From the NCBI RefSeq assembly GCF_029867415.1, contig NW_026705488.1, positions 124,001-188,000 on the forward strand: DNA of 64,000 nt, in the 5' to 3' direction. The notes under the pieces were generated by a model that was given only the letters and a program-made list of their open reading frames with translations, had not been told where the DNA came from and did no database searches. Numbering within the stretch: position 1 is the first letter of the stretch; each line of letters starts with the position of its first letter. The DNA is from Vicia villosa (lineage: Eukaryota > Streptophyta > Magnoliopsida > Fabales > Fabaceae). Of the stretch, positions 21,575-34,369 are shown piece by piece. Position numbers and translations under genes: made by a program.

Positions 21575-24378
21575 AGAGTTCATGCCCAAATAAATGTTCG
21601 TATTCCATAAAGCATCACCAAAGAACAATAAGCCCAGACGGAGTCGGACCTCCTCAACAATGGCAATCATCATTTCATTTCTGTAGTCTCATTTGCAATA
21701 TTCCTTGTTTTGTCGAAAGTCACTTCCATAATTGAACTTGTTGGTATGATAATAATGAAAGCACCACAAATCCTTGTGCAACTTCGTCGGAATCTTTTTC
21801 AAGTGGTAATCAAGAGTGTTATATAGAAGCATCTCTCATTCTTAAGGTTCTTATGCTCAGTTGCGTCTCTGAGGGTTGGTGTTTCAGTTGGTGTTTTGAG
21901 CTTTTCTTACAATAGTTAGCTTTCCTAAGTTTGGTGACCATGCAAGGTTCTTCCATTTATGATGGCCATTACTACTCTAGCAACTATGCTTGGGGCTCCC
22001 GATTGAGGGATAAGCAAGACGTACTCTTATCTTGTGCATTGCATCACTCGCATTGCTCGAATCCCTAAAGTAAGACAAAAATTTACAACTCTTGGGTGAC
22101 TTCGTTGGAGTTTTCTTTTGAAGTAATCTGAAGTGTTTGGAAGGAACTGCAGAAGGTATCCGAGATCAATAAGTCCAGACGGAGTCAAGCCTCCTCAACT
22201 ATGGCAATCATCAATTATTTCTGCATTTTCATTTGTAATTTTCCTTGTTTTGTTAAATGTTTCTTCCATGTAAAACTTGTTTGTTTTGAATAAAAATAAA
22301 AATGCATTGCATATGCTAGTTTCAAATCAATCCATTCGTGTTCACTCATATCTTTCTGTCTATCGATGTCAAACTCTTGACTAAAGCAAAAAAAAACATC
22401 AAAAGGAGAATGATGAAAAATAATAAAAACGCAAAATCTCTAATTGTGTGCTTTTGAATAAAACCCCGCTGAGGATGTACAGGCATTGTTTCAAATCCCC
22501 AAACACCAGAGATATAAGGGAGATAGACCCTCTCTAACCCCTTTTAGCCTTGAAGTAGGAGTTTCTTTTCTATACAAAAAAAACCCTCACATTTAACCTA
22601 GGGGCAGGGTAGCGTTCAATTAACCTGATCGAGCAATCAAAATTCATCAGGAGTGTACATCTGAGGATACAACAATGGTTATCTTTCAAAAGGTTGAGGA
22701 AAGTCAATATCACAATGGTAATCCCTCATCAACCAAAGAATGGGGCAGTCACAATCACCTCCCGCAAATCAAAGACTCAGGATCACACGACTTGTTCAAA
22801 AAAAGTGAATCAAAAAAAAGAAAGAAAGAAAAGCCCGCTAAGTCAACAACTTGAAAACAAGTGACTTAGGCAAAAATTAGGGCATCTCGCTGGACTCCAA
22901 AATAAAATTCAAAAGAATTTGTCCAGGCAAAAGTTAGGGAAATAAAAAAGGCAGAAGCAAAAAACGAGGATTACAAAACAAAGATCCTCATCAAAAGAAC
23001 AAAGTCGTGTGATCAGACGCCAAAATCGAAAGGTAAAGTGACCGCCACGTCTAGAAGGCCTCATTGGTTCCTCAATCATCTCAAACTCCTCTTGAAGGAT
23101 GAACACTCGTATCGGGTTAAGTTGAACTTAGGACTGGAGAACATCACGAAGAATGGGTGGGTTAGGTTAGACTTTGAGCCTTAAATCCTTTTTTCTAAAA
23201 CCGTGAACCAGGCCGCGTTTTAACCCTTAAAAGACCTAATTGAATCTGGGTTTATTTCAAGAGCATACTATACCAAGTTGCGTAAAACTGACTCCTAGAT
23301 GTTTTGCTTACCATTTATGTTGATATCGATATGACAAATAATTCAAACACTGAATGTCACAACTTTGTTTCAATAACATTCGATCTTGAAGCTAGGATAA
23401 GCATTACATTAAGATTATCATCTTCAAAATAAATATCTTTTACTTGTGAATAAACACTTGGCATCAAGGAAGAACAATCAATGAATAACTGCAGAAAAAT
23501 TTGAACGATTCCATGAGCCATTCACTTCAAAGGCTGATTACTCCAAGGGGCAAGATATGGGAAGACTCTATCAGCTGGGAAATCCATTTAAGCTCCCATC
23601 AACCTGGGGCAATCGTATCGATAAATCTCTTCAAGTTTTGATCAATTTGGGGCAATCAAGTCGAGGAATCTCTCCTGAGTTCAACCAATCTGGGGCAGTT
23701 ACGTCGAGATTCGACAAATCTCTCCAAGGATCCCTTGGGGCAAATTCCTTCGTAGTTCACGAAGCTAGGGGCACAATCTTCTGAGTTTTATTGTCTCTCC
23801 ACGATCATAGGAGTTTATCTCTCCTGGAACTTTGGCCTCTCCCCAAGCACATGATTTTATTTCTCATGAGAGTTGTTCCACTTCCCCAACCTGGTCTCTT
23901 TATCTGGATTTCTCATCCCCAACATGGTGATCGAGGGAATCTCCTCAAGCTCACCATCCCTAAGTAATTCAAGATGCAGGGAAAGTCAGATGAAGTCACT
24001 TCCCCCCAACAAAGCAACATTTAAACCCTCAGTGCAGTTGCCAATGATCTTTGGTACTGCAGGTTTTCCAACACCGATTCATATTGGCATCTCAAGATAA
24101 CAAGCAACGGACCCCAATGATCCTGCTCCTCTATCTCACCAAGGCCTTTATTTGGAGCTTTGCATATAGAATCCATTGCATATAGCATTGCATCCTCAAA
24201 AGCGTAGCATATCCGTCAAAGCGGAACAATACGCCATAGAAAATTCAAACAAGCATACGAAGCATAAGCCAGATAATCTGAATAATACTCAGCCATACAA
24301 AAATACATCCCCATAGAGAATGTTGTCCTCCCAAGTTCCCCAACTACTATCCTTGACAAAACCCTCATAAAGCCGTCC
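21575..24378 (+). other. Non-coding 3' internal region of the Ogre-like element
   Basis: No credible gene. A direct repeat of about 125 bp (around 21620-21745 and 22160-22285, both containing AGACGGAGTC) is visible, together with A-rich stretches. Position and content fit the long 3' untranslated region of Ogre/Tat elements. Confidence 0.5.
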
Positions 24379-24597
24379 TTCCAAATCCAGTTCCCGTCCT
24401 GGTAATCATTTTCCGAAACCCGGTTCCCGTCCTGGTAATCATTTTCCAAATCCAGTTCTCTTCTTGGTAACCTTTTTCAAAGCCCAATTCCCGCCTTGGC
24501 AAACCTTTTTTTCAAAGCCCAATTCCCGCCTTGGCAAACCTTTTCTCAAAGCCCAATTCCCGTCTTGGCAAACCCTTTCAAAACCAATTCCCAATCC
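24379..24597 (+). repeat. Degenerate tandem repeat, units of about 32-37 bp
   Basis: About six units with the core AATTCCCGCCTTGGCAAACC or variants (earlier units read CCCGTCCTGGTAATC) occur head to tail in the 3' untranslated region of the Ogre-like element. Confidence 0.75.
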
Positions 24598-24658
24598 CCA
24601 ACCTCAATGTTATTGATAATCTTCTCCTTCTCCAGCCTCATCGTCGATGTTTTCCTTT

Positions 24659-24832
24659 CTTGTGGGTCGTAGGTCCGTTGATCTTACCCTGGTTTCAAGT
24701 CATGGATCGTAGGTATGTCGACCTTATCCTCATCTTTTTCAATTTCTTGTGGGTCGTAGGTCCGTTGATCTTACCATGGTTTTGAGTCATGGATCGTAGG
24801 TCTGTCGACCTTATCCTCGTCTTTTTCAACCC
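24659..24832 (+). repeat. Tandem repeat, two units of 87 bp
   Basis: Two units start CTTGTGGGTCGTAGG at 24659 and 24746 and differ by a few substitutions. They adjoin the 33-bp array downstream and share GAGTC/GTAGGT words with it, so the arrays probably evolved from each other. Confidence 0.75.
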
Positions 24833-24833
24833 T

Positions 24834-25045
24834 GGATTTGAGTCGTGAGTTCGTTATGCTCACCCTGGATTCGAGTCGTGAGTTCTTTATGCTCACCCTG
24901 GATTTGAGTCGTGAGTCCGTTATGCTCACCCCGGATTTGAGTCGTGAGTTCGTTATTCTCACCCTGGATTTGAGTCGTGAGTCCGTTATGCTCACCCTGG
25001 ATTTGAGTCGTGGATTTGTTGATCCCACCCCGGTTTCGAGTCATT
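24834..25045 (+). repeat. Tandem repeat, 33-bp unit, six copies plus a partial one
   Basis: Units begin GGATTTGAGTCGTGAGTTCG and end CTCACCCT. The unit is 11 codons long, so it leaves open frames on both strands that are artefacts of the period. Tandem arrays in the 3' untranslated region of Ogre/Tat elements are known sources of satellite DNA. Confidence 0.9.
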
Positions 25046-25410
25046 TATCTTTGTTTTCAAATTTTTTGGGTCAGTAGATCCTATCTTTCCATCAAACCCA
25101 TACTTTCCAATCACAGTTTCATACAACAATCATTTCGATTGAGAACCTTGTATTGGCACCTTGGCCACGTTACAAGCTATCTCCATTCAACCATTACTCA
25201 CTACAAACTTTTCCATCATAAAAACAAAACAAAACAAAAAAATTTCTTTCCCCAGCAGATATCAAAATGAAAATTAAGGATAACATTTACACCATCTTCT
25301 CTTTAGGACAAATTTCCAGTACTTTGATATTTAATCTTCATCTACCTCGAATATTCGAAAGGCTAGCGCCAATCTCACCTTCAGGCTTAAGACGATTAAA
25401 TAGGGGCAGC

Positions 25411-28028
25411 TTTCATACCCCAAATTTGTCCTACCCTTTAAATTTTAACTGGCTTAGACTTCTCATCTCATGTACATATCTCCACTAGGTCACTAAACGT
25501 AACTCATGCATCATTAATCAATAAATTTGGCAAATTTGGCATGGGATCAAGGACTTTAGAAAAGGTTGGGATTCTATCTTTATGCTTGAGGATATTGCAA
25601 TTGGGGCTGACTTTTATTATTGATTGGATTCTCCCCAACCGGTTGTATCTCCTTATGGTTATGCTTGCTAAGTGGCCAAGACTTGACACATGGAATTTTC
25701 ATCAATTCAAGATACTGCATTTGATCAACCGGTTTATTTTTGGGTCTCGGTCATTCATCTGATCATGGATCCCCAAATCCTCAAAGCGCAAGTCATTGTT
25801 TGAAGTAGGGTAGAATTGAAGAATGATTATCTCTCTTATCCTATGACTCGTGGTCGAATGATCCACCAAATTTATCAAAGATTGGCTATGTTCGTATTCT
25901 TTCTTGATGCACATTGGTTTGTAATCCGTTCATTAGTTTGTTGGTGTTACAAGTGTTGGCACAAATTGAACAGGTTTGAAGAAAAGATATTCAAATAGTC
26001 TAAACATAAAGTCAAGCATTTAACTGCAAGTTCATTACAATAGAAGTGTGCTACACAAGAGGAAACATTGTTATATTCAAGAAGAATGTGAAGTTCATCA
26101 AGGCCCAGATTGATTTGAAAGGGAGGATCATTTAATACTTTCAAGGGTCATGTGCCCTCACATGTTCAAGAGTTCAAATATGTTACAAAATATAAATCTA
26201 GCTAAGATTACACAGTGAGAAAATTATACAGAGGACAAGTTTGAACTACATATGACCAAAGTCAAAAGGATTCCTAAGAACATTTTGTCTTCATGGATAC
26301 CGAGATTCTTTAGGACCTTAAGGTGTCTCTCCTGTCAAGCTCAGTGGAAATAACTCTAAGCTTTGCCAAAAGTGATCTTATGCTTCATGGTCCAAAACAT
26401 TGCAGCCCTGCATAAAATGGACATAACCCACCTTGAATTCATGCATAAGTTTCAGTTAGCACACAAAAAGATTAGTTCAGAAATCGAACAAGAGGAGTAA
26501 TACTAAACCAGCACAAAAATCAACAAAAAAAACAGTCCCTAACAGCTTTCATAATTCTAACCTATACTCTAACTTCAATCAACCTAACCATTCAAACAAA
26601 CACATCCTGCATACACACAAGACTCAAACCAAAAGCCAGCATATTCAAGTCAAAGAAACAGCACTCACCGAAGCCAGCATACACTTCCAACCTGCCTTAA
26701 GTTCTGTCCTAACTGTTCATTAGCTTTAAGACCTACCAAATCAAACACAACCAATTCGACTCATCACTAAACCTGCATAACCCGAAACTATACAATCCGA
26801 CAGCAGATAAAAAAGAGCTGAACCGAACTGGTTCACACAGCCATGGTTATCATCTCATTCCGCCCACAAATGGATGTCGCGCCGATCTTCACATAGTTTC
26901 CTACATAAGAACAACCCTGCCACATTTGATTCATCAATTCCCAAAGTGTCCCTGTTGTGATCCTATAGTCCAAATAAAAGAAAAACATCAGTTCACAGTA
27001 CATTCCATACCTCCATTCAAGTCCACCATCGAGATCGGTTCATATATACGCAAGGCATACCATACATCCAATCATCATCCTGGGTCCGTATTCGTATAAC
27101 TATCCATAAGATCCCAACTGTCAAAAACCAAGTAATGAGTTCAGCAGCCTATGGTATTAAATCAGCCCTGCAATATCAAATCATCATCACCAGTACAGGG
27201 CAGCAAGAGCAAAACAAATCAAGTCATCAGCATGCCAAGCTCCTACAATTCGGGACACTGAGATCATAAAAAGGAATCTTGCAAAATTCAGGAAAGAAGT
27301 ATTAAGTCAATAACGGATTTCTAACAACCTATAACAGAAATTCAACTAACCTAAACTAACCCAGCTTATGACAGTTCACACTAACATATAACTACCCTAA
27401 CTCTGCATAACAAAATTTGTAACTAACTCAAACAACCTCACAACTGAATTTAACTAACTTCACTCACTGAGTTGGGCTGAGTCAACAAACTGAGTCAAAC
27501 CTAACCGAATCCGAGCCTGTCAATAACTAACTCCGACCCTGACTCCAGACCAAGCTCTATCCGAACCTCACTTTCTCTGCAACTTATATAATCAATCTCC
27601 CTCCACAATTCCAAATTTACACGCTCATTTCTACCCTTCACTATCACCTTCTCCATTCTCTCATCACCTCTCATTCATCTCCATTCATCTTCCACACTCT
27701 TCTCTCATCTAGACGCCATTTTCACAGATTCACTCTCACTCACCATAATCTTCACCTTCCCACAATTCTCTCTGCAACTCCCTCTCTCTCATCTCCCTAA
27801 CCCTCACAAGAGCTCCTTCGACATACCTCTTGAAGTCTCACATCGAAGCTTCATTGAGGTAGAGCTAAACCTCAACCTTCTGTAATCTTCGTCTCACTCT
27901 CACGTCAACAACAGCAACAACCAATCACACAGAGCTCTCAACGGAAATTCGTAGAGAAAATTCAAAAGAAAAATGAATAGAAGAAGAAGAAAAAGAAGAG
28001 TAGAGGAAGAAGAACAACAAGTGAAGTG
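25411..28028 (+). repeat. Ogre-like 3' LTR, first part
   Basis: It follows the purine-rich TAGGGGCAGC and starts TTTCATACCCC, aligned to TGTCATAACCC at the start of the solo LTR at 28029-32303, so the first TG is mutated to TT. A TATA box (CTTATATAAT, 27583-27592) precedes a pyrimidine-rich probable transcript start. It is cut at 28028 by the second solo LTR and resumes at 32304. Confidence 0.8.
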
Positions 28029-31000
28029 TGTCGCACGCTCACGAAAAATGAACAGAGTCGCCACTAATATATTTATCCCAAAAGGGAAAGGAATACCAGG
28101 AAACCTAACAAAGGAAGGAACAAGGTCTTGCGACCAGAGAATCTAGGTACATGAGTCGGTTACGTAAGGGGAAGGTATTAGCACCCCTCGCGCCCATCGT
28201 ACTCGATGGTATCCACCTATGTTTGTTTCTATCTAAAAGGTGTATATCTATGTCTAAAACCTAAATGCGAATGCATGCAAAATGTAGGGAAAAGAAAGAA
28301 TTGTACTCGCACGGGCCCTACCCCGCTGCCTACGTATCCTTTTCAGGAATCAGAGTTACTTTAGCTCGGCTCACGATTTTTTGTTTGTTTTTGTGTTTTT
28401 TAGTTGGGCGGAGTTAACGTTCGCGCTCTTGCCTAAGGGATCGACCTACGATGCGTTCGAGCGGAAATAACAATGCCCTTAGGAAAAAAAGGAGAAGAAA
28501 GATTGGTTTGTGTCTTTTAGGGTAGATAAGTGATGAACAGTTCCCAATACCGGGCCACTCACCACCTTCTCTACTTTGTTTTGAATTTGAACCGTTGTTA
28601 GGTGTTTTAAGTGTTTTTGGTTAGGTATTTTTTAAGGGGAATTTGTTTGCGAGTTGAATCACATAAAAGTGTATAACAGTAGAGAAACAGATTAGGGAAT
28701 GGATCCCACTCATCTCTCTTCCATTATATAGTGTTCGAGAAACAGATTAGGGAATGAATCCCACTCATTTCTCTCCCACTAAGTGATTAAGAAACAGATT
28801 AGGGAATAAATCTCACTCATTTCTCTTTCACTATTAGTATTGTGTGATTCGCTCCTTATATTTATTAAGTATTTTAGAAGTTGAAAGAAAAAGGAATGAA
28901 AGAAGAGGAGACTAGCCTAAGTATTATTCTAACCTAATAGTTATTGTTTATGAATTGGGGAATACTAGCCTAAAGTTAACATGGTAACTAAATTTTAAAA
29001 GGAGCATTAAATTGGTATTAACAAAGTAGGCCAAAAATATGGCCAAAAACAAGTAACAAAATCACACAACAATTATACTAAAAATTACATGGAAATGATA
29101 CAAAAGGATAGAGGAAACTATTCATGCATTAGTACAAAAATAACCTAAAAATACTACTTTTATGAGCTTTTTATGAAAGAATTTAAATGTCAAAATTAAA
29201 CCTAAAAATCTACTATTTTTATGTGTTTTTTATGTGTTAAGGGAATTCTAATTCAAGCCTAAATTGTACTAAAAACTAAATCCTAATAAGCCTAAACTAG
29301 TATTTTTTTATGAGCATTTTTTTATGTCAAAATTGTGTATTAAAATCTAAAAATGATGGTAGAAAAATTAGTATTTTATCAACTAAAAATCTAACAAAAT
29401 GTTAAGGTTTTATTGATTTTAGAAACTAAAAAAATAATGGAAAACTATGTAAAAAAGGGACCTAAATCTAATGTGAATCTAAAGGGGTCAGGGAGTGCAA
29501 GCTTAAAAAATTGGTGGTGTAGCCCAAGTAGGGCGCAGGGCCCAGCCAGAACTGACCCAATGGTTATTTTTGTTGTTCAATTTTTATTCATGCCAAAAAG
29601 TGTGGAATGGGCCATGGTGGAGGTGTATTCAGCAGTACTCGTGTGAGGCCCATGGGAGTTTGTGTTCAGTCCTAATCTATACCAAAAAAAGGGAGAATGT
29701 TGCGTGGACCCTAGGGGGTGTGATATCTAGAATCGTGGCCCAAGGTGTTTTTTGATGCAATGAATTATTCAGACTCTATCTCAATTATCCAATTCAAAAA
29801 CAAAACAAAAATAAATAAATAAATAAAAAGAAATTAAATTAAATTAAACAAAAGAAAAGGGAATTAGGTTTAGAATGTGACCCTTGAGCTTTCTACGTTC
29901 AATCTCCTTCCTTGAAACGAACGTGAAGCAACGACGGTGCCGAAGATTCTTTGGCCCGATCGACTCTCGGAGAGCCACCGTAAACTCAATCTCTCGCTCA
30001 TCTCTTCTTCAATCGTGAGTGACGATGCCTCTCCTCCGATTTGTTCTCGTCTTCCCTCGCTCAGCTCTCTTTGTTCTCGATTCTCTGTATGTCTTCAGAT
30101 TCGTCGTGGTTGAAGAGTGATGATATTGTTGCTTGACGAAGCCGCAGTGATGCCGAAGCTATACGAAAGTGAGATTGTTGCGTTCTTATCTTCTGCAGAT
30201 TGGTGGAATTGGAGAAGCTTGCAACGAAGGTTGGTGACTGTCTCTTTGCGTCAAATTGAAGATAATGGAATTCGTGGATTATCGATGGAGAGTGGTGATT
30301 GAAGATTGGTTATGCTGGATCGAGTATTGTTGGAAGATTGAAGAGAGTTTGTTCCATGGTGAGTTTTCCGATTCTGTTCTGAACTTCTTATCAATTCTGT
30401 TACTACCTTTCTTCTCTGAGCTTTTTCTTCTTGTTTTCTGTTGCGTGTCCTTGAGTTGAGAGTTTTTCTGAGAATTTGAAGATTGAAGAGTTCTTGGAGA
30501 AGGTTCAAGAGTGTTATAGTTTTTGTGAGATTGAGAGAGAAATCGATGATGAAGATGAGTGAAGTTGCAGAAAGTGAGAAGATCTAGAGGGTTGATGAAA
30601 ATGGTGGAGGGAGAAGATGAAGTGGAGATTGAAGGGTGAATGTGAAGGAGGGGGAGAGATGAATGATGAATGAATAGAGGGAGAGTGAAGAAATTGGCGT
30701 GGAGAGAAAGTGTTATATAGAGATTGAGGTGATGAGAGATCAGTCAAGGATGAGAGATCCTCAACCATAGGATTAGATTGATTCAGTTATAAGGATGAAG
30801 GGCTGAGATTGGGCAGTTATAGAAGTTAGTTACGTTCTGTTTTTGTGGTTATGTGACAGGTGTTAGTTTTTGGTTATGATCTGTTAGAATTCTGTTAGGT
30901 AATTCTGTTATTGGTAGTTTAGGAGAGGTTAGAAGTTGGTTTAGTTGGTTACATGGTGGTTATGAGACTATTAGAAGGTTAAGGGTAGTTAGTTATAAGA

Positions 31001-32303
31001 GGTTATCTTCTGTGAATTTATATGTATTATGTGCAGGTCTGCTGGCTGGATTTGAATGGTAGGCTGAGACTTTTGCTTGTCTTTTTGCAGGATTCATGAA
31101 GAATAAGTGGAGAGATTGAAGCTGGATTTCGGTACTGAGTTTGAAGCTGTTTGGGATTCGGGGCTGCACGGTTGATGAGTTGTTGGCTGAGACATAGGTT
31201 TTCTTTTATGACAGAATTTTCCCCTTGATTGCAGGCCTGGCATTGGTGTGGTTTCGACATATGGTGAGTATTAATCTTTTGAACTTGTGTAATTTTGAAA
31301 GGATTTTGAACTGACAGTGGTTTATTTGATGTGTGAATGCATTGATGCGAACCGAACATGCTACGCTTAGATAGTGTTGGAACTGTTTTGAAATTTATGA
31401 ATATGAATGATGGCTTAATGCATTATGGTTGGATAGGTGTGATTTCTAGGGTGGGTTTGATGCACATGGTTATTTTGGTTTTACAGGATGATGGAAAGAA
31501 GTTTAGACTGATGTGTGCTTGGTTTTATGCAGGTTAGCATCAATTTTGGAACAAGGTCTATCAAAGTGAAAAGCATCATTGCTTGAACAACAAGAAATGC
31601 CTATCCACATGGCACAAATAAAACGGTTATGAAGAAATGGAGAAAGAAAAGGATATGTTTTAGGAAGTGCTGTATTTCTCCCGTGTAATTTTCTTTGTAC
31701 TTGCAATGAATCAGACATGTGTTTCAAATGCATTGGATTTGAGTGTAACTTGTAATACTTTAGCTTGTAATGACTTATTCCCAGTGAAGAACTTTTTTCT
31801 CCATTTTCAAATTTGCATCTTGATTGAATGAACTACAAGATATGATGAGAAATAATCGAAAACATCTAGAAGTTTAGTCAAAAGTCAACTTTCTATGTTT
31901 GACTTTGACTAAAAGTCAAAGTTTAAATTATTTCCTTTCAATTTGAAATGATTCTCAAGACACTTTATCTCACCTCAAACTTTTGCGCAAAATCCAAACC
32001 CATATAATGATCATAACAAAATCCTGAAGTCCACTGGTAAACCCAAACACACAGGCCCAAGAAACATAATCCTTTGATTAGACACCATACATCGTTTTGC
32101 CCTTGATGGGAAGATAAATAAGCCTTTGTGCCAAGTCTCGTTCGTGCGAGACCCCATTTTACTCCATGATTCTTGATCCCCTACTTTTAGGTGCCTTATC
32201 GAATGAATGAATGCAAAATTATGCAAATGACCTAATGGAGGTATGCAGACGATTCAAAAGCTATAAGCCAGATAAAAGGGTAGGACAAATTTGGGTTATG
32301 ACA
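28029..32303 (-). mobile_element. Solo LTR of an Ogre-type element, minus strand
   Basis: Ends are TGTCATAACCC (minus strand, from 32303) and GCGTGCGACA (to 28029). The flanks are AAGTG (28024-28028) and AAGCG (32304-32308), a 5-bp TSD with one transition. There is one LTR and no internal region, so this is a solo LTR left by recombination. Its last ~1 kb (28029-29100) is similar, in inverse orientation, to the end of the surrounding LTR. It has a TATA box at 30711-30720 (minus). Three units of about 54 bp at 28684-28830 contain the imperfect palindrome GGGAATGAATCCC. Short ORFs inside look spurious. Confidence 0.88.
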
Positions 32304-34253
32304 AAGCGAGGGGAATAAACAGTAATGGAATTCGAAGCCGTTACCTCTGGTATTTTCTTCTCCATTTAAGCGTCTTCAAGAATCGTCATCACCGGTAAGT
32401 TTTCTGATCGATCACTCTCGCGTATTACCTGCTTGATTCTTAGCACCATTGCGTAGAGTAAGCCTCCACAGTTATTTTCCCCATGGTCTTGATGTCTTCT
32501 CGTTCGCCGTCGCCATTTAATTTGAATTTCTAGAACCTAGGGTTTCGGAAGGGAATTCATCGATCCGGCCAAATGAAGGGTTTTCTGTGCAATCTATGGA
32601 CGTAATCTATATCGGGCGTAATTTTAGGCTAGGTTTATGTTCAGGTTTAGTTGATCGGGGGAGATTAGAGACGGCGAGGACGGCGGAGGACTCGCCAAAA
32701 ATCGTATGTAAAACGAGAGAAGTGAGTTCGTAGAAGCTGAGGAGTCACACCGTTTAACAAAACCAAAACGCACCGTTTTCTTATCTCTTTTCTTTTAGTT
32801 TTTCTTTTTTTCTTTTATTAAAAAGTGATAATAAATTTTGAATAAAAATCATGTTAAAAAACTGTAACAAAAAAAGATATCCCTTGGGCCTATGTGCTTT
32901 ACTAGTGCACCCCCCCCCCCCCCCCCCCCCCGAAGCCCATGTCATCGTTTTTGGTAAACAAAATCTGCAATGAAACAATGCTGGGCACTTCTTTTGGGCC
33001 TGTGCGCCCTTGATTCTTCCTGCACCACCAATTTCAACTTAACACCCCATGGTCACATATTTTCTATAGTTTTTTAACATAGTTTTTTCTTATTTTTTTT
33101 GTGATAAAGAATAAACAATAATCATACATTTTGGTTAGATTTTTAGGTAATAAAATTGTAATAAAAATCATCCTTTTGTTTGATTTTAGGTCATTGTTGA
33201 CATTAAAAAAGCTTATAAAAATAGTAGTATTTTTTAGGTTATTTTTTTTTGCACTTACTTTTGACTTGTTTCTTATATGCTTGAATTGATTCTTTTATTT
33301 CTTTCGTACCATTTGTATGTTATTTTTGTATAATTCTTGCGTGATTTTGTTACTTGTTTTTTGCCATATTTTTTGCCTACTTTGTTAATTCCATTTTAAT
33401 GCTCCTTTTAGAATTTAGTCACCATATTAACATTAGGATTTAGACTTGTAAACAACAATAATTCTAGGCTTAGAAATTAGGCTAGTCCCCCTCTTTTCAT
33501 TTCTTTTTCTTTTACAACACTAAAACATCTGATAACTATCAAAATAAAATCCCTTTAAAAAATACAAAGAAAACACTTAAAAAACATTAATGAAAAAGTG
33601 AAAATCATTAAATAGGGAATGGAAGCTTGAATCTCCCTTGCTTAAGGGAATCATTCGAGTGCTTGGATCTCCCTTGCTTAAGGGAACCATTCGAGCGTAA
33701 GTTCCCAATTTCTAAAAAACACCAACCAAAGAGTAACTCGAGTTTCCCTTGCTTAAGGGATTTCCTCGAAACACTCAAAATCTCTCTCTCATCTCTTTTT
33801 CTTAAGGGCAATGTTATTTACGCTCGTACGCATCGTAGGTCGTCCCTTATGCAAGAGCACGAACGTTAACTCCGCCCAACTAAAAAACACAGAAACAAAC
33901 AGAAAATCTTTTGCCGAGCTACGGTAACTCTGATTCCTAAAAAGGATACGTAGGCAGCGGGGTAGGGCCCGTGCGAGTACAACTCTTTCTTTTCCCTACA
34001 TTTTGCATTCATTCGCATGTAGACATAGACATAGTACACACCCTTTAGATAGAAACAAACATAGGTGGATACCATCGAGTATGATGGGCGCGAGGGGTGC
34101 TAGTACCTTCCCCTTGCGTAACCGACCCCCGTACCTAGATTCTCTGGTCGCAAGACCTTGTTCTTATTCTGAGTTAGGTTGTCTGATATTCCTTTCCCTT
34201 ATGGGATAAATATATTAGTGGCGACTCTGTTCATTTTTCGCGAGCGTGCGACA
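32304..34253 (+). repeat. Ogre-like 3' LTR, second part
   Basis: It resumes after the solo LTR and ends GCGTGCGACA at 34253. It is collinear with 1-403 plus 18127-19441, with a run of 22 C at 32910-32931 where the 5' copy has 6. The hairpin motif TCCCTTGCTTAAGGGA recurs at about 33634-33760. Confidence 0.85.
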
Positions 34254-34369
34254 CTTATCAACCTAGGAAAAATTCAAAAATATCTCTAGAACATTCTTAG
34301 TTAAATAATTAGTCTTTACACTACATTGCAGATTTTTGGTGGTTCTAATAAGATATCAACTCCTACTTT

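Larger units (their letters stand above)
1..34253 (+). mobile_element. Ogre-like Ty3/gypsy LTR retrotransposon (5' end off-window, host of nested insertions)
   Basis: The element is read from its 5' LTR (1-403 continuing at 18127-19441), a primer binding site at 19444, an internal region to 25410 and a 3' LTR (25411-28028 continuing at 32304-34253). The 5' LTR stretch 1-403 matches 32524-32931, and 18127-19441 matches 32940-34253, which proves that 404-18126 is a later insertion. LTRs of about 4.5 kb, a tRNA-Arg-type binding site and a tandem-repeat-rich 3' end are typical of the Ogre/Tat lineage of legumes. No protease, reverse transcriptase or integrase is present, so the copy is non-autonomous. 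The 3' flank begins CTTAT; the matching 5' target duplication is off-window. Confidence 0.85.

Noticed and set aside
24771..25077. Open frames on both strands with an 11-residue repeat
   Set aside because: They result from the 33-bp tandem repeat. There is no start context, no domain, and they lie in the 3' untranslated region of a retroelement.
30117..30768. Host gene suggested by ORFs on both strands near 30250-30770
   Set aside because: The region lies inside the solo LTR downstream of its TATA box on the minus strand. The frames are Ser/His-rich low complexity and differ on each strand.
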